Shown here piece after piece: positions 1 through 8,564 of a stretch of DNA of 36,246 bases. The stretch is taken from positions 1 to 36,246 of the forward strand of contig JALLPB010000087.1 of NCBI GenBank assembly GCA_036939975.1, in the 5' to 3' direction. The translations under genes were made by a program, and so were the position numbers. Numbering within the stretch: position 1 is the first letter of the stretch; the number at the start of each line of letters is the position of its first letter. The DNA comes from Cyclostephanos tholiformis (taxonomy: Eukaryota; Bacillariophyta; Thalassiosirophyceae; Thalassiosirales; Thalassiosiraceae). The notes beneath the pieces are model-generated. The model made no database searches and was not told where the DNA came from. It saw only the letters and a program-made list of their open reading frames with translations.

Positions 1-95
1 TATTCTTCTTCTGAGAAGATCTGGGAGGTACGATAAGATATTTCCCGCCATGATTCATCTCGGTGGATTTAGATGAAGAATGAGGTACCCCAACA
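1..95 (-). repeat. Start of the downstream (3') LTR of the copia element
   Basis: This segment matches 5546-5640 base for base except for two substitutions (near positions 56 and 67). Read on the minus strand it opens with TGTTGGGG at 95. The bases just before it on the minus strand are purine-rich (GCGGGAG) and could be the polypurine tract. The rest of the LTR is outside the window. Confidence 0.9.
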
Positions 96-3000
96 CACTC
101 CCGCGATGAAGGTGCGATCAAGGGGATTCGGGGCTTCATCGGAATGAAAGAGCGAGAGGTATGAGGAGACGTAACGATGAGAGGAGGATCCTCTGAATAG
201 TTAATGGGACAATTCATGAGAAAGGCCCGCATTTGACGAAATTTGAGACCCTGGAGGGGTTTTGTGAGGACATCAGCCCACATTTGGTCCGTGGGACAAA
301 AACGAAGGTTGATTTCCTGCGTATCATAATAGTGTTTGATGAAGAAGTATTTCGCTTTGATGTGTTTTGTTCGTTTGGAGCTGGAGAGACGTCCATTCTT
401 TTCGAGGGAGAGGGTACTCATATTATCTTGAAAGATGATATTCTCCGAAATGGTGTAACCTTGAGCTTCGAGGAAATGACGTGTCCAGAGAACATCCCCC
501 GATTTGTCATGTACCGCAACAAGTTCCGTTTCAGTCGAACTTTTGGTGTTGATTTTTTGTTTGTTTGAGGAACTGATGATGGCGCCGGCACCGAGAGTAA
601 GGAGGGCACCTGTGTGTCCCTTGCAATCATCGTGAATTTGATGGGAGGCGTCAATGTACCAATGTAGGAGGGAAAGAGAATCCGCTGACAGGGTAAGTTT
701 GAGAGATTGCGTGCCGGAGAGATACTTGAGGACTCGTTTAAGTTTACCCCAGTCATCGTCGTCGGGATGTTTGACACGTGTGGTGAGGAAGGCGACTGCT
801 GTTTGTATATCCCTACGAACACGGGAGAGGAAAAGAAGCTGAGCAGTGGTGTGGTGATAAGCGAGGGCTTGAGGTTCCGGGAGAGGGCGTGTTTCCTCAG
901 GCGGGCGAATTTTGAATAGATGATCCGCAGCGGGAGAAGATGACACTCCCGTAATCTGTTCGGGGAAATCGTCGAGAATCTTTTTGATGTAATTGTCCAT
1001 GGCAAAGGTGACAGATCCGGGAGTAGAAAAATCAATGGTCATTCCCAAGTAGTCATGGAGGTGACCTCTTGTAGCTTTGAGGGGTTTGTGCGGAGTTTCG
1101 TATCGTTGTTGGAGCCATCGGGTGAGACGAGTGACGGCATCGGGATTCTTGTGACCAATAAGGAGGTCATCGACATGCCAGCATACCGTCATCTGATGAC
1201 CGCCAATCATCTTATTTGCAACACATGGGTCATAAGGATTGAGATCGAAACCGATGGATCGAAGGTCAGCAACGAGTTTACGATAAAATAAAAGAGCACT
1301 TTTCATCATGCCGTACAGGGCCTTTTCGAGCTGAACATAAAGGACGGGTTTCCCCTTCGCATTTGTCGTTATGTGTTTGCGGTAGATATTCGGGGCGATA
1401 GTTACCATGAGTTCCGCAAGGACGCCATCGAGGCGCATCAGGACATAATCTGGATTGTCGACTTGGAGAAAGGCACCGGGGATATCACAGGTTGCGACGT
1501 CACGTTGTTCATGGGCGAAAATGGTGCTTTGAAGGAAAATAGCGTCCGAAGAGACCGTGGGTGCTGTTGCTTCCTCTTTTGGAATGTGGGTACGTTGTTT
1601 GCTACCATCAGCACATCCACGAGCTTTGACTTCACCCGTGCGCTTCTCGGTGAGGAACATGAGGGATGATAAAGCATTGCGACGGTCATCCCGGGAAAGA
1701 GTTGTAGGGTCTTTCGGAGAGAAACATCGTAGCACGTGGAACTGACGGAGTTCTTTCATGAGGGCGTCGTTGCCGCGGTCCGCAAAAAGTTTGAGGCCGG
1801 CCTTGAGACCATATTGTTTTTTGTTGTTCGGATTGCCAACAAAGGTAGATTCCGCGCAGTGGAGCATTACATAGTGGCAGACATGTGCGATATGGTTTTC
1901 GTCCATGATGGCAAGATCAACCGTGTCTCCACGTGCGTTGACATATGGGTATTTGGTGGTAACATCATCTGCCACTGTCGTGAAGAGATGGAAGTCATGA
2001 AGTCGTTGTGGTAGATTACGTTGACGAGTTGGGTAGCGACGGACCGAAAGGTCAGGAGAATGTGAGAAGGAAGGTTGCGAAGGCGGGTCATGAACGGGCT
2101 CAATTTTTGGAAGATAATCAAGGGTTTGTTTGATGCGCGGAGGCAAAGGGACATCATCATCGTCATCGATGACAATAACTTCAGGGGGTGGGGGTAGGGC
2201 CTCTGCGTCATCAATATCAGCATTGGCAAGGGCGTCGTCGGCCATTTGTTCCCAGTCAAAATCGGCACGAGGCTCATCACGGGCCGAAGATGGTGGTGAC
2301 GGAGGGGGTGCCAGGTGCACTCCCGGAATGTCGGCACGAATATCCGGATAAAGCGCGACCGATGGAGCATCATCCGAGCCAGCGATGTTAGTGTCGGGCC
2401 AATCGTAAGGTCGGCGGTGTCGATCCGCGAAGACAATGCCATGAGGGCTGTCTGATTTGTCGGCAAAGTGTGCGAGACGCTTGATCACGGCATCCGGGAC
2501 GGGGAGCTCGGACCAGAGACGTCTTTTGATGAGGAGTCCCGAGACGAGGCTAAAGAAATAGTATGAGCCTTGGAGGTTGCCAGTGGGGCCACAGCAAATA
2601 GCGGGGGTTGTTCGTGGTGCCATAGAATTCGTGGGACTGTTATCCTCATGGACCTCGCAGTACGAGCCGAAGGGAGAGCGACAGTGCTGCTTGTATTTGA
2701 GGCGCGTGCGAAGGATAAGTTCACGGGGGCTATAAAGGGAGGAGATGCCGGTGGCTGATGGCATGTTGTTGATCCACATCACCACGAAGTGAAGAAGCCG
2801 AATGAGAACCTGCTTTGGAAGAGCCTTGTATGGGAGTGTACATAGAATGGCGCGGCAACGTTCCTTGATGGTACGTATGCAACGTTCGATTTCAACCACA
2901 TGTTCTCCAGCCGCGGTGGTGTTTATGTCGACCGTGGGTACGTGATCACGGACCTTCTCAAATTCGTTGTCCATCAGAATGGCGCGGACATGGAAACCAG

Positions 3001-5245
3001 CACGAGAGTAGACGTTGATTATTCGCTGGAGGAGATGTCCTAGGCGGGAGGCAGTGCGTTCTGGCGCATGTTCGATCGTGATTAGATTTATGCTACGAGA
3101 CGCGGACACGAGGAATGGCACCGAATTCACAAAGATGATGTCTGCTACTAGGGTGACCGATCGATTCGCTGTGAGGAGTTCTGCCGGAATGTCAACGTGA
3201 TCTAATTCAACCCGAATGGGCTTTCGTCGGACCGTCTTCCCCCTTTTATTTGCAAGGTCATCGCCCCAGATGAGGTGAGCATTTTTAATGTCATCAGTAG
3301 TTACGGGACAGTCCGGCAAGTGGTTAAAATGTACCATGTTGGCAAACGCACGTTCCATCGGGACCCCGGTCATGAGCATAATGCGTTGTGCTTCGTTAGC
3401 ACGCTGGACTTGTTGTTTGGTGAAACCTTCATAGTTTTCATGAACCGTTTTGACAACGTGGAGCTGGGCGGGCGGAGAAGCCGAGGGTAGGGATGAAGGA
3501 GGGTCCGAGGCTGAGGTGTGGGAAGTGGTCACCAACAGATGTGCTGCGCCAGGCTGATCGGTGAGGTCCAATGCATGGAGGCCGTTCGAGGTAGGTTTGA
3601 ATTCGACGAGCCCCTGGGATGTGTGGACTTTGAACACCCCGCCACGGTCGTGGCTATTGTAGGTAATATGGTGTTTCTTCCCGAGGAGGAAGAGGGAGAG
3701 GACATTCGCAATGCCGTTTTCGTTGAGGTAAACTTCATTGGAACCAAAATCCGCGACATTGTTGGTTGGCATCACCCCGTTGTTGCAATGGACTTGGATC
3801 GGACGAGGAGCCGGGCGAACATTGTCGACGTGAGTCGGGTTCGAGAAGAGGTTGACCGTGCTTTGACTGTCGAGGAGGAGGAAGTTGGGGTCGATGGAGG
3901 ACCGACCGCCGTGATTCTGTGTAAGAATGATGACGCTGGAGGCATCGCTGCCAACGGAGGCGTCGTCAGTATCAGCCGTCATCGCGTGAACTTGGGCAGG
4001 AGGTTTCTTATGGGGACACACGTGAGACGTATGACCGAGTTCGCCACATGTGCCGCAGCGAACATTGCGATATTGGTGTTTTGGTGTCTTGGTGACGGAA
4101 CGAGCGGAACCCCTGCTGGAGGAGGAATCATCGGTGGATGGTTTCTTACCATCTTGGGCGAAGACTAACGCCTCGTCATCCACCTTGTCCTTGTCGGCAG
4201 CTTTCGCTGGTGGGCGTGTGTTACGTGGTGTGGGGGGTTGGGAGTCCTTGGTGGGTTGCCAACGATTGAGGAGAGAGAGACAGCTGTCGATTGTCTTGGG
4301 ATAACGATCATCCCCGTATCCAAATTGATTTTTGAGGTCGGTCCGGAGGCCCCCATAACGTTCGCGATGTGCGCCACTGAGCATGAGGGCAGCGAGGAAT
4401 TCATCACGTACGGAGGAAATGGCGAGGGCACGTTCCGCATCTGTCGGGTTAGTAGGGTCCGCAATAAGGCCCTCGGCCGCGAGATCGTTGATCTTTGCTG
4501 TCAGAAAAGTAGGGACCACACCCACCACCCCAATCCCACCATAGGTTTCAAGGGTTTCCACATGCGCCACGAACTCCCGATGGTAGGTATGATTATCGAC
4601 ACCATCTTTTTGGTAGTAAGTGAAGAGTTTTTTATATGAGGCAACCGTTGCCATCACCCCTTGAGTCTTGGCGTCGTAGGAGCAGCAGAGGCTTTGAATC
4701 AATTTGAGAAGCCCGATGACATCTTGGGAGCTCCAGATTGCAGCAAACATGGTCGAGGCTTCAAGGTCGTTTTTGAGGGAGGGAGAGCATTGGTGGAAGA
4801 CGATGATATATGCCTTGGCCATGTTTTCATCGTACTTGTCCCGTCTGTCCTGTGATTTGGTGTGCGCGCGTTTCCAGAGGTAAAGGTCGACTTCGGTGAC
4901 AGGAAGGCGCTTGGTTGCATCGTTAGGATCGATTTCCCCGGTCGGTTGGGGTGGGACGGTGATGTTTACGGGTGTGAGATTTCGCACGGCTTCAGAGACA
5001 TCATTCCCATGATTGAGTTGCAGATAATCGGCTATGTTCTTGAGGGACTTGTTAAATTGTGCGGCATCGTGTTGGCCGGTGTTGTCGAACGTGTCGAATT
5101 CAATTTCCTTGGTCTTCCCTTTGAACTTCCCGCCTTGGTGTTGTCCTTGGCTCCAGCGATGGCGGTTGCGATTTTTTTTATTTTGGGCGTCAGCGTTATT
5201 GTTTTCACTGCCCACGGCGATTTTGGGTTTATTTTCTTCCCCCAT
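1..5245 (-). CDS. Copia gag-pol polyprotein, single open frame, 3' end outside window
   Basis: From ATG at 5245 I read 1,748 codons on the minus strand to position 2 without a stop. If the two LTRs agree, the stop (TAG, equivalent to 5502-5504) lies about 42 bases beyond the left edge, so the frame ends inside the LTR. In order: a Gag region; a CCHC zinc knuckle near residue 396 (CGTCGELGHTSHVC); a protease with DSQST instead of the usual D-S/T-G near 457; an integrase with catalytic residues in LVADII (about 702), LMDNEFE (about 760) and EIERCIRTIKER (about 785); a reverse transcriptase with DIPGAFLQ (about 1252) and HVDDLL (about 1357); and an RNase H with WYIDASH (about 1534) and TETELVAVHD (about 1572). 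Gag and Pol share one frame with no frameshift, as in many copia elements. All catalytic motifs appear intact, so autonomous activity is possible. Confidence 0.92.
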   Translation of the reverse strand, partial: MGEENKPKIAVGSENNNADAQNKKNRNRHRWSQGQHQGGKFKGKTKEIEFDTFDNTGQHDAAQFNKSLKNIADYLQLNHGNDVSEAVRNLTPVNITVPPQPTGEIDPNDATKRLPVTEVDLYLWKRAHTKSQDRRDKYDENMAKAYIIVFHQCSPSLKNDLEASTMFAAIWSSQDVIGLLKLIQSLCCSYDAKTQGVMATVASYKKLFTYYQKDGVDNHTYHREFVAHVETLETYGGIGVVGVVPTFLTAKINDLAAEGLIADPTNPTDAERALAISSVRDEFLAALMLSGAHRERYGGLRTDLKNQFGYGDDRYPKTIDSCLSLLNRWQPTKDSQPPTPRNTRPPAKAADKDKVDDEALVFAQDGKKPSTDDSSSSRGSARSVTKTPKHQYRNVRCGTCGELGHTSHVCPHKKPPAQVHAMTADTDDASVGSDASSVIILTQNHGGRSSIDPNFLLLDSQSTVNLFSNPTHVDNVRPAPRPIQVHCNNGVMPTNNVADFGSNEVYLNENGIANVLSLFLLGKKHHITYNSHDRGGVFKVHTSQGLVEFKPTSNGLHALDLTDQPGAAHLLVTTSHTSASDPPSSLPSASPPAQLHVVKTVHENYEGFTKQQVQRANEAQRIMLMTGVPMERAFANMVHFNHLPDCPVTTDDIKNAHLIWGDDLANKRGKTVRRKPIRVELDHVDIPAELLTANRSVTLVADIIFVNSVPFLVSASRSINLITIEHAPERTASRLGHLLQRIINVYSRAGFHVRAILMDNEFEKVRDHVPTVDINTTAAGEHVVEIERCIRTIKERCRAILCTLPYKALPKQVLIRLLHFVVMWINNMPSATGISSLYSPRELILRTRLKYKQHCRSPFGSYCEVHEDNSPTNSMAPRTTPAICCGPTGNLQGSYYFFSLVSGLLIKRRLWSELPVPDAVIKRLAHFADKSDSPHGIVFADRHRRPYDWPDTNIAGSDDAPSVALYPDIRADIPGVHLAPPPSPPSSARDEPRADFDWEQMADDALANADIDDAEALPPPPEVIVIDDDDDVPLPPRIKQTLDYLPKIEPVHDPPSQPSFSHSPDLSVRRYPTRQRNLPQRLHDFHLFTTVADDVTTKYPYVNARGDTVDLAIMDENHIAHVCHYVMLHCAESTFVGNPNNKKQYGLKAGLKLFADRGNDALMKELRQFHVLRCFSPKDPTTLSRDDRRNALSSLMFLTEKRTGEVKARGCADGSKQRTHIPKEEATAPTVSSDAIFLQSTIFAHEQRDVATCDIPGAFLQVDNPDYVLMRLDGVLAELMVTIAPNIYRKHITTNAKGKPVLYVQLEKALYGMMKSALLFYRKLVADLRSIGFDLNPYDPCVANKMIGGHQMTVCWHVDDLLIGHKNPDAVTRLTRWLQQRYETPHKPLKATRGHLHDYLGMTIDFSTPGSVTFAMDNYIKKILDDFPEQITGVSSSPAADHLFKIRPPEETRPLPEPQALAYHHTTAQLLFLSRVRRDIQTAVAFLTTRVKHPDDDDWGKLKRVLKYLSGTQSLKLTLSADSLSLLHWYIDASHQIHDDCKGHTGALLTLGAGAIISSSNKQKINTKSSTETELVAVHDKSGDVLWTRHFLEAQGYTISENIIFQDNMSTLSLEKNGRLSSSKRTKHIKAKYFFIKHYYDTQEINLRFCPTDQMWADVLTKPLQGLKFRQMRAFLMNCPINYSEDPPLIVTSPHTSRSFIPMKPRIPLIAPSSRECVGVPHSSSKSTEMNHGGKYLIVPPRSSQKKN

Positions 5246-5640
5246 GATTAATTAGATGGAGGGATATGATTGTGATGATCACGATGAGGAGATTGGCCGG
5301 CAGAGAGGCGAGTCGATACCTCCCTCGGCATATATGCTACGTGCGCGACGACTGAGCAACGAAGCAGACACAGAAGAGTCGGGGATAAATTGATCACCCG
5401 GTAATTCGATAAATATGTTGAAGCGATGTCGAATAATATGATTCGAATAGCCGATTAGACATTGATAATCGAGATATTTATCGAATTATGAGAGTTCGAT
5501 TCTACTCTGAGACTGGGAGGTGATGTGGCTGGTCTGGCCACGAAATATTCTTCTTCTGAGAAGATCTGGGAGGTACGATAAGATATTTCCCGCCATGATT
5601 TATCTCGGTGGGTTTAGATGAAGAATGAGGTACCCCAACA
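5246..5640 (-). repeat. Upstream (5') LTR and untranslated leader of the copia element
   Basis: The outer 95 bases (5546-5640) are confirmed as LTR by the copy at 1-95. The inner boundary cannot be fixed because the other LTR is truncated, so 5246-5545 contains the rest of the LTR plus the leader before the gag ATG. The stretch is AT-rich, with several AATTCGATAAATAT-like repeats between about 5400 and 5490, unlike the coding region. A sequence resembling a promoter cannot be assigned with confidence. Confidence 0.75.
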
Positions 5641-5707
5641 GTATCGTACTACTATGACGTTGGTACGATATAAATGGTGTCAGAGGCGAAATCAGAAAAT
5701 CATCATC

Positions 5708-6351
5708 ATGAACCTCGCCGCGGCCTCTTCAGTACTCATCTTCACCCTCGCCCCGCCCGCCCCTTCGGCGTTCGTCCTCGATTCGCCTGCCCCCCGCCGC
5801 ACCGTCTCAATGCGATTGCCGTGCGAGGCGGCATTTCCCGATGAGGATGAGCGTCGTGGTCGATCTTCGTTTTCGTCATCGTCGTCATCGTCATCGTCAT
5901 CGTCATCGACTTCCAAACTCTTCTCTCGTCCATCTCTCAAGACCAGTCGACGAGACGTATTCTCTTCCATTGCATCGAATGCAGCAGCGGCGACCTTCGC
6001 ATTCGCACCGTATCTCGCCGCCACCTTCCGTCTCCGGGACGCATTTGCCGAGGAGGACGATTACGGGGGGGGGGGGAGGACCCGTTGGAGGCGTTCGGGA
6101 GATCTCTGGAGGGCATGTCGTTCGGCTGTGATTATCCTCCCGACGATCGTGGCATCGTGGGTCCACCCCCGACGATGACGATCGGGGAATCCACGTCGGG
6201 GGGGGGAAGCGTTGCCTCGTCGCAATCGTCGTCGTCGTCGTCGTCGTCATCGTCATCGTCCACGACGCGACGGTCGGGTGACCTCGCGAGCGCCCTGAGG
6301 GAGAAGGCAGAGTCCCAGAAGCGCGCCGTCGATCCGCTCACGCACGGATGA
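5708..6351 (+). CDS. Thylakoid lumen protein precursor, frame broken in a G run
   Basis: The chosen start at 5708 opens a hydrophobic signal peptide followed by APSAFVL, which fits the ASAF-type cleavage motif of diatom plastid precursors; an in-frame ATG further upstream lies in the LTR. After a serine run (TCATCG repeats, about 5876-5908) comes a second leader: twin arginine (SRRDVF), an alanine-rich hydrophobic stretch and AFA before acidic residues. This is a typical Tat-type thylakoid lumen signal. The mature part then meets 12 Gs at 6065-6076. In the first frame the reading ends in basic, unconvincing sequence at 6178; moving to the next frame gives EDPLEAFGRSLEGMSFG and continues through another serine run to DPLTHG and a stop at 6349-6351. 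One base is missing, or two are extra, in the G run. The mature protein is small (under 100 residues) and I do not recognise its family. Confidence 0.7.
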
Positions 6352-6938
6352 GGAATGAAAAGGTCGTCAAATATATACACAAGAAAACAAAACGAGGGGG
6401 GAAGTTTTCGGATTTACGAATGCATTGGAGTTCGACGCACGCACGATTTCGCGTGATGTATGGACCGCGCGGGAACGTCGTCGTGGCATTCGTTCATCCG
6501 TCGTGAGGGATGGAGGAAAAATGCCAATATCCCACCCCTCCTCCTAATTGTACGTGCGTTGAGAATGGATTTTCCTTGGACTACCAAAAATTCAACCCGA
6601 GTCGATCATAATATCAATCCCGGGGTCTCAACTTATAAAGCGCTGCCAAGCAGCAGCGATGATGGATTCTACCATTGGAAGAAATCAATGCACTGAAAGC
6701 TAACATTGTTCAATTAATCAATGCAGAGAAACAATGACTTTTCATCTAAACTATAATTATATGCAATCTTCAATAATTCAAAACATGCACATGCGCAATA
6801 ATCCACCCAAGCACACATATCATCACACAAAAATAGACGCGCAAAAAAGCGACGGTGTAGGGGGAATCGAAATGAGGTGCTCCATCCGTAGTCTGCTAGT
6901 AATGTGTGGGGGATGCTCTCTCTCTCTATCTCTCACTT
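6352..6938. other. Intergenic, no gene seen
   Basis: This AT-rich spacer follows the lumen protein gene and precedes the 3' end of the next minus-strand gene. It contains a short TC-repeat around 6916-6933. Short open frames (for example 6460-6696 and 6734-7111) show no recognisable protein and look fortuitous. Convergent transcripts from both sides presumably end here. Confidence 0.5.
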
Positions 6939-8564
6939 TCAAACATCAAACTTCTCCATATCCCCCCGCCAGTGCAAATTCCCCCCTCCACCGCCGCCGA
7001 TGTCATTCGTTCCGTAGCCCTTCCTCCCCCCCCCAAGGAGGGTCCCAAATGGTAGGTTCGACGCGTCATCGCTCACAGCGGCGTCGAAGAGGAGGGTGGT
7101 GCTGCCGCTGACGACGCTGCCGCCGGTGTCGACGTCGTACTTCTTGTGATCGTACGTACGCGCCCCCCCCCTCCGTACGCCGGGGGTGCCCCTGACGCCG
7201 CTACCCGAGAAGGATCCGCCGCCCCCGACGTCTAGGTCGTCATCGTCGAGTCCTGCGACGAAGAAGACGACGACGACGACGATGTGGACGCCAGCTTTCC
7301 CCGTACGGACCTCCAACGATCCGCCACCGATCCCGCCATGCGACTGCCGCGGTCGTTCCCCCACGCCGTCCCCCGCGGCTTGATCTCCAGGTAGACATCG
7401 TTCTTCCTCCTGTACGCTGTCAAGTCGAAAGGGAGTCCCGGATTCATCGTAAACAACGTCCGGCAGGGTCAATTCCGGCATCGGCGCCTCCTCGGCCTCC
7501 ACTCCCCCCCGGTCCGTCGTGGCCGTGGCCGTTAGCGCCGCCGGATCGTAGTAGTAAACGACGAGATTGCCGTTCGAACCGGTCATTTCGGATTTCGTCC
7601 CGTCGACCACGGAAGAAACGCCCACCGGAGGCGATCTCACGATGTTCCCGTCACCTGTCTCGTCGCTCCCCATGGGACGGAGAACGACGCTCTTACCCGA
7701 CGTAACGTCCAGGTCCTCGAGGGGGGACGGCATCATGTACGACGCGACGTGCGCGACCTTCTTCCCCCCCCCCGTCGACGATCGGGGGGGGGCAGGCAGC
7801 CGCTGCCGTCGCGACGTCTGCTGCAACCGCCCAGTCTTCAGCCACTCGCGGAACTCGTATCCGACGTTGTCGTCGTTATTGTGGTCGTTGTTGCCCCCTC
7901 CACCTACCCCATCCCATCCCCCCCCTTCGCCTCCGCTGTTACTCCCGAAGAGCGGGACATATCCCTCCGCGGCGACTATGGCGTTCACCGCCGGGGGGGG
8001 CACGTCCGAGTCGGTCGTCGACGACGCCGAGGTCATCCTCGCGTTCGATGGTATCATGGGGGAATCCTCCGGCTTGGGCCAGGGATGGACTACTCCTCCC
8101 CCCCCCCTCGATGGCGATGCGAAATCCGGCTGGACGATCACCGCCGCGCCTCCCCTGGCGGCGCCGGCATCACCGCCGACTCCATCGTGGCCGCTACTGC
8201 CGAAGAACGGAACGTATCCCTCCGCGGCGACTATGGCGTTCACCGCGGGGGGAGGCGGTGGTGGAACGTCGGCGCCCATTACTATGCGAACCGATCGACG
8301 GGTCCCGACGGCATTCCCCCCCTTCGGACTGCCTCCCTTGCGCAGGGACGGCGGGGGGCCCGCGGCGGCGACGACGCTGGCGGAGTCCGCGAACAATGAG
8401 GGGGAGGGCACTGATGACGCCGCGATGGCCACAACGACGAACGCGACAATGGCTGGCATCAACGGCCGCCTCCTCCGCCGCCGCCTCCGCCTTATTATTC
8501 TCGGGGAGGGGGGGGGGACTTCCACCGCGAGCGACGACGACGCGATCGCTGCGTCTTTCGTCAT
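6939..8564 (-). CDS. Low-complexity protein with N-terminal membrane segment and internal repeat
   Basis: About 541 residues are encoded from ATG at 8564; the open frame extends three codons further upstream without an ATG. A run of nine arginines precedes one hydrophobic segment (about residues 36-52), so the product is probably secreted or membrane-anchored with the bulk outside the cytosol. The same motif occurs twice (about residues 105-125 and 193-213): proline run, then AVNAIVAAEGYVPFFGS and AVNAIVAAEGYVPLFGS. The rest is rich in Gly, Asp and Pro. Around 7230-7450 an alternative frame on the same strand reads more like ordinary protein (LTAYRRKNDVYLEIKP) than the main frame, so a pair of compensating indels or an intron is possible; long C runs nearby make base-count errors likely. 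The family is not recognised. Confidence 0.5.
   Translation of the reverse strand: MTKDAAIASSSLAVEVPPPSPRIIRRRRRRRRRPLMPAIVAFVVVAIAASSVPSPSLFADSASVVAAAGPPPSLRKGGSPKGGNAVGTRRSVRIVMGADVPPPPPPAVNAIVAAEGYVPFFGSSGHDGVGGDAGAARGGAAVIVQPDFASPSRGGGGVVHPWPKPEDSPMIPSNARMTSASSTTDSDVPPPAVNAIVAAEGYVPLFGSNSGGEGGGWDGVGGGGNNDHNNDDNVGYEFREWLKTGRLQQTSRRQRLPAPPRSSTGGGKKVAHVASYMMPSPLEDLDVTSGKSVVLRPMGSDETGDGNIVRSPPVGVSSVVDGTKSEMTGSNGNLVVYYYDPAALTATATTDRGGVEAEEAPMPELTLPDVVYDESGTPFRLDSVQEEERCLPGDQAAGDGVGERPRQSHGGIGGGSLEVRTGKAGVHIVVVVVFFVAGLDDDDLDVGGGGSFSGSGVRGTPGVRRGGARTYDHKKYDVDTGGSVVSGSTTLLFDAAVSDDASNLPFGTLLGGGRKGYGTNDIGGGGGGNLHWRGDMEKFDV

Larger units (their letters stand above)
1..5640 (-). mobile_element. Ty1/copia LTR retrotransposon (CoDi-like), cut by left edge
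   Basis: The element lies on the minus strand. Its upstream LTR begins with TGTTGGGG at 5640, and the same 95-base terminal segment recurs at 1-95, where the downstream LTR begins and leaves the window. The two 95-base copies differ at only two positions, which suggests a fairly recent insertion. Between them is one long gag-pol frame in the order Gag, protease, integrase, reverse transcriptase, RNase H, which is the copia order. The integrase and reverse transcriptase wording resembles diatom CoDi elements. The host flank after 5640 begins GTATC; the matching target duplication would lie left of the window and cannot be checked. I did not identify a convincing primer-binding site. Confidence 0.93.

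Noticed and set aside
233..5251. Many plus-strand open frames across the copia element (for example 3518-4168, 4238-4639, 4862-5251)
   Set aside because: They are antisense shadows of the continuous minus-strand gag-pol frame, which carries all recognisable motifs.
5480..5515. GTTCGATTC in the LTR, possible tRNA
   Set aside because: The flanking bases do not form a T stem and the sequence lies in the LTR.
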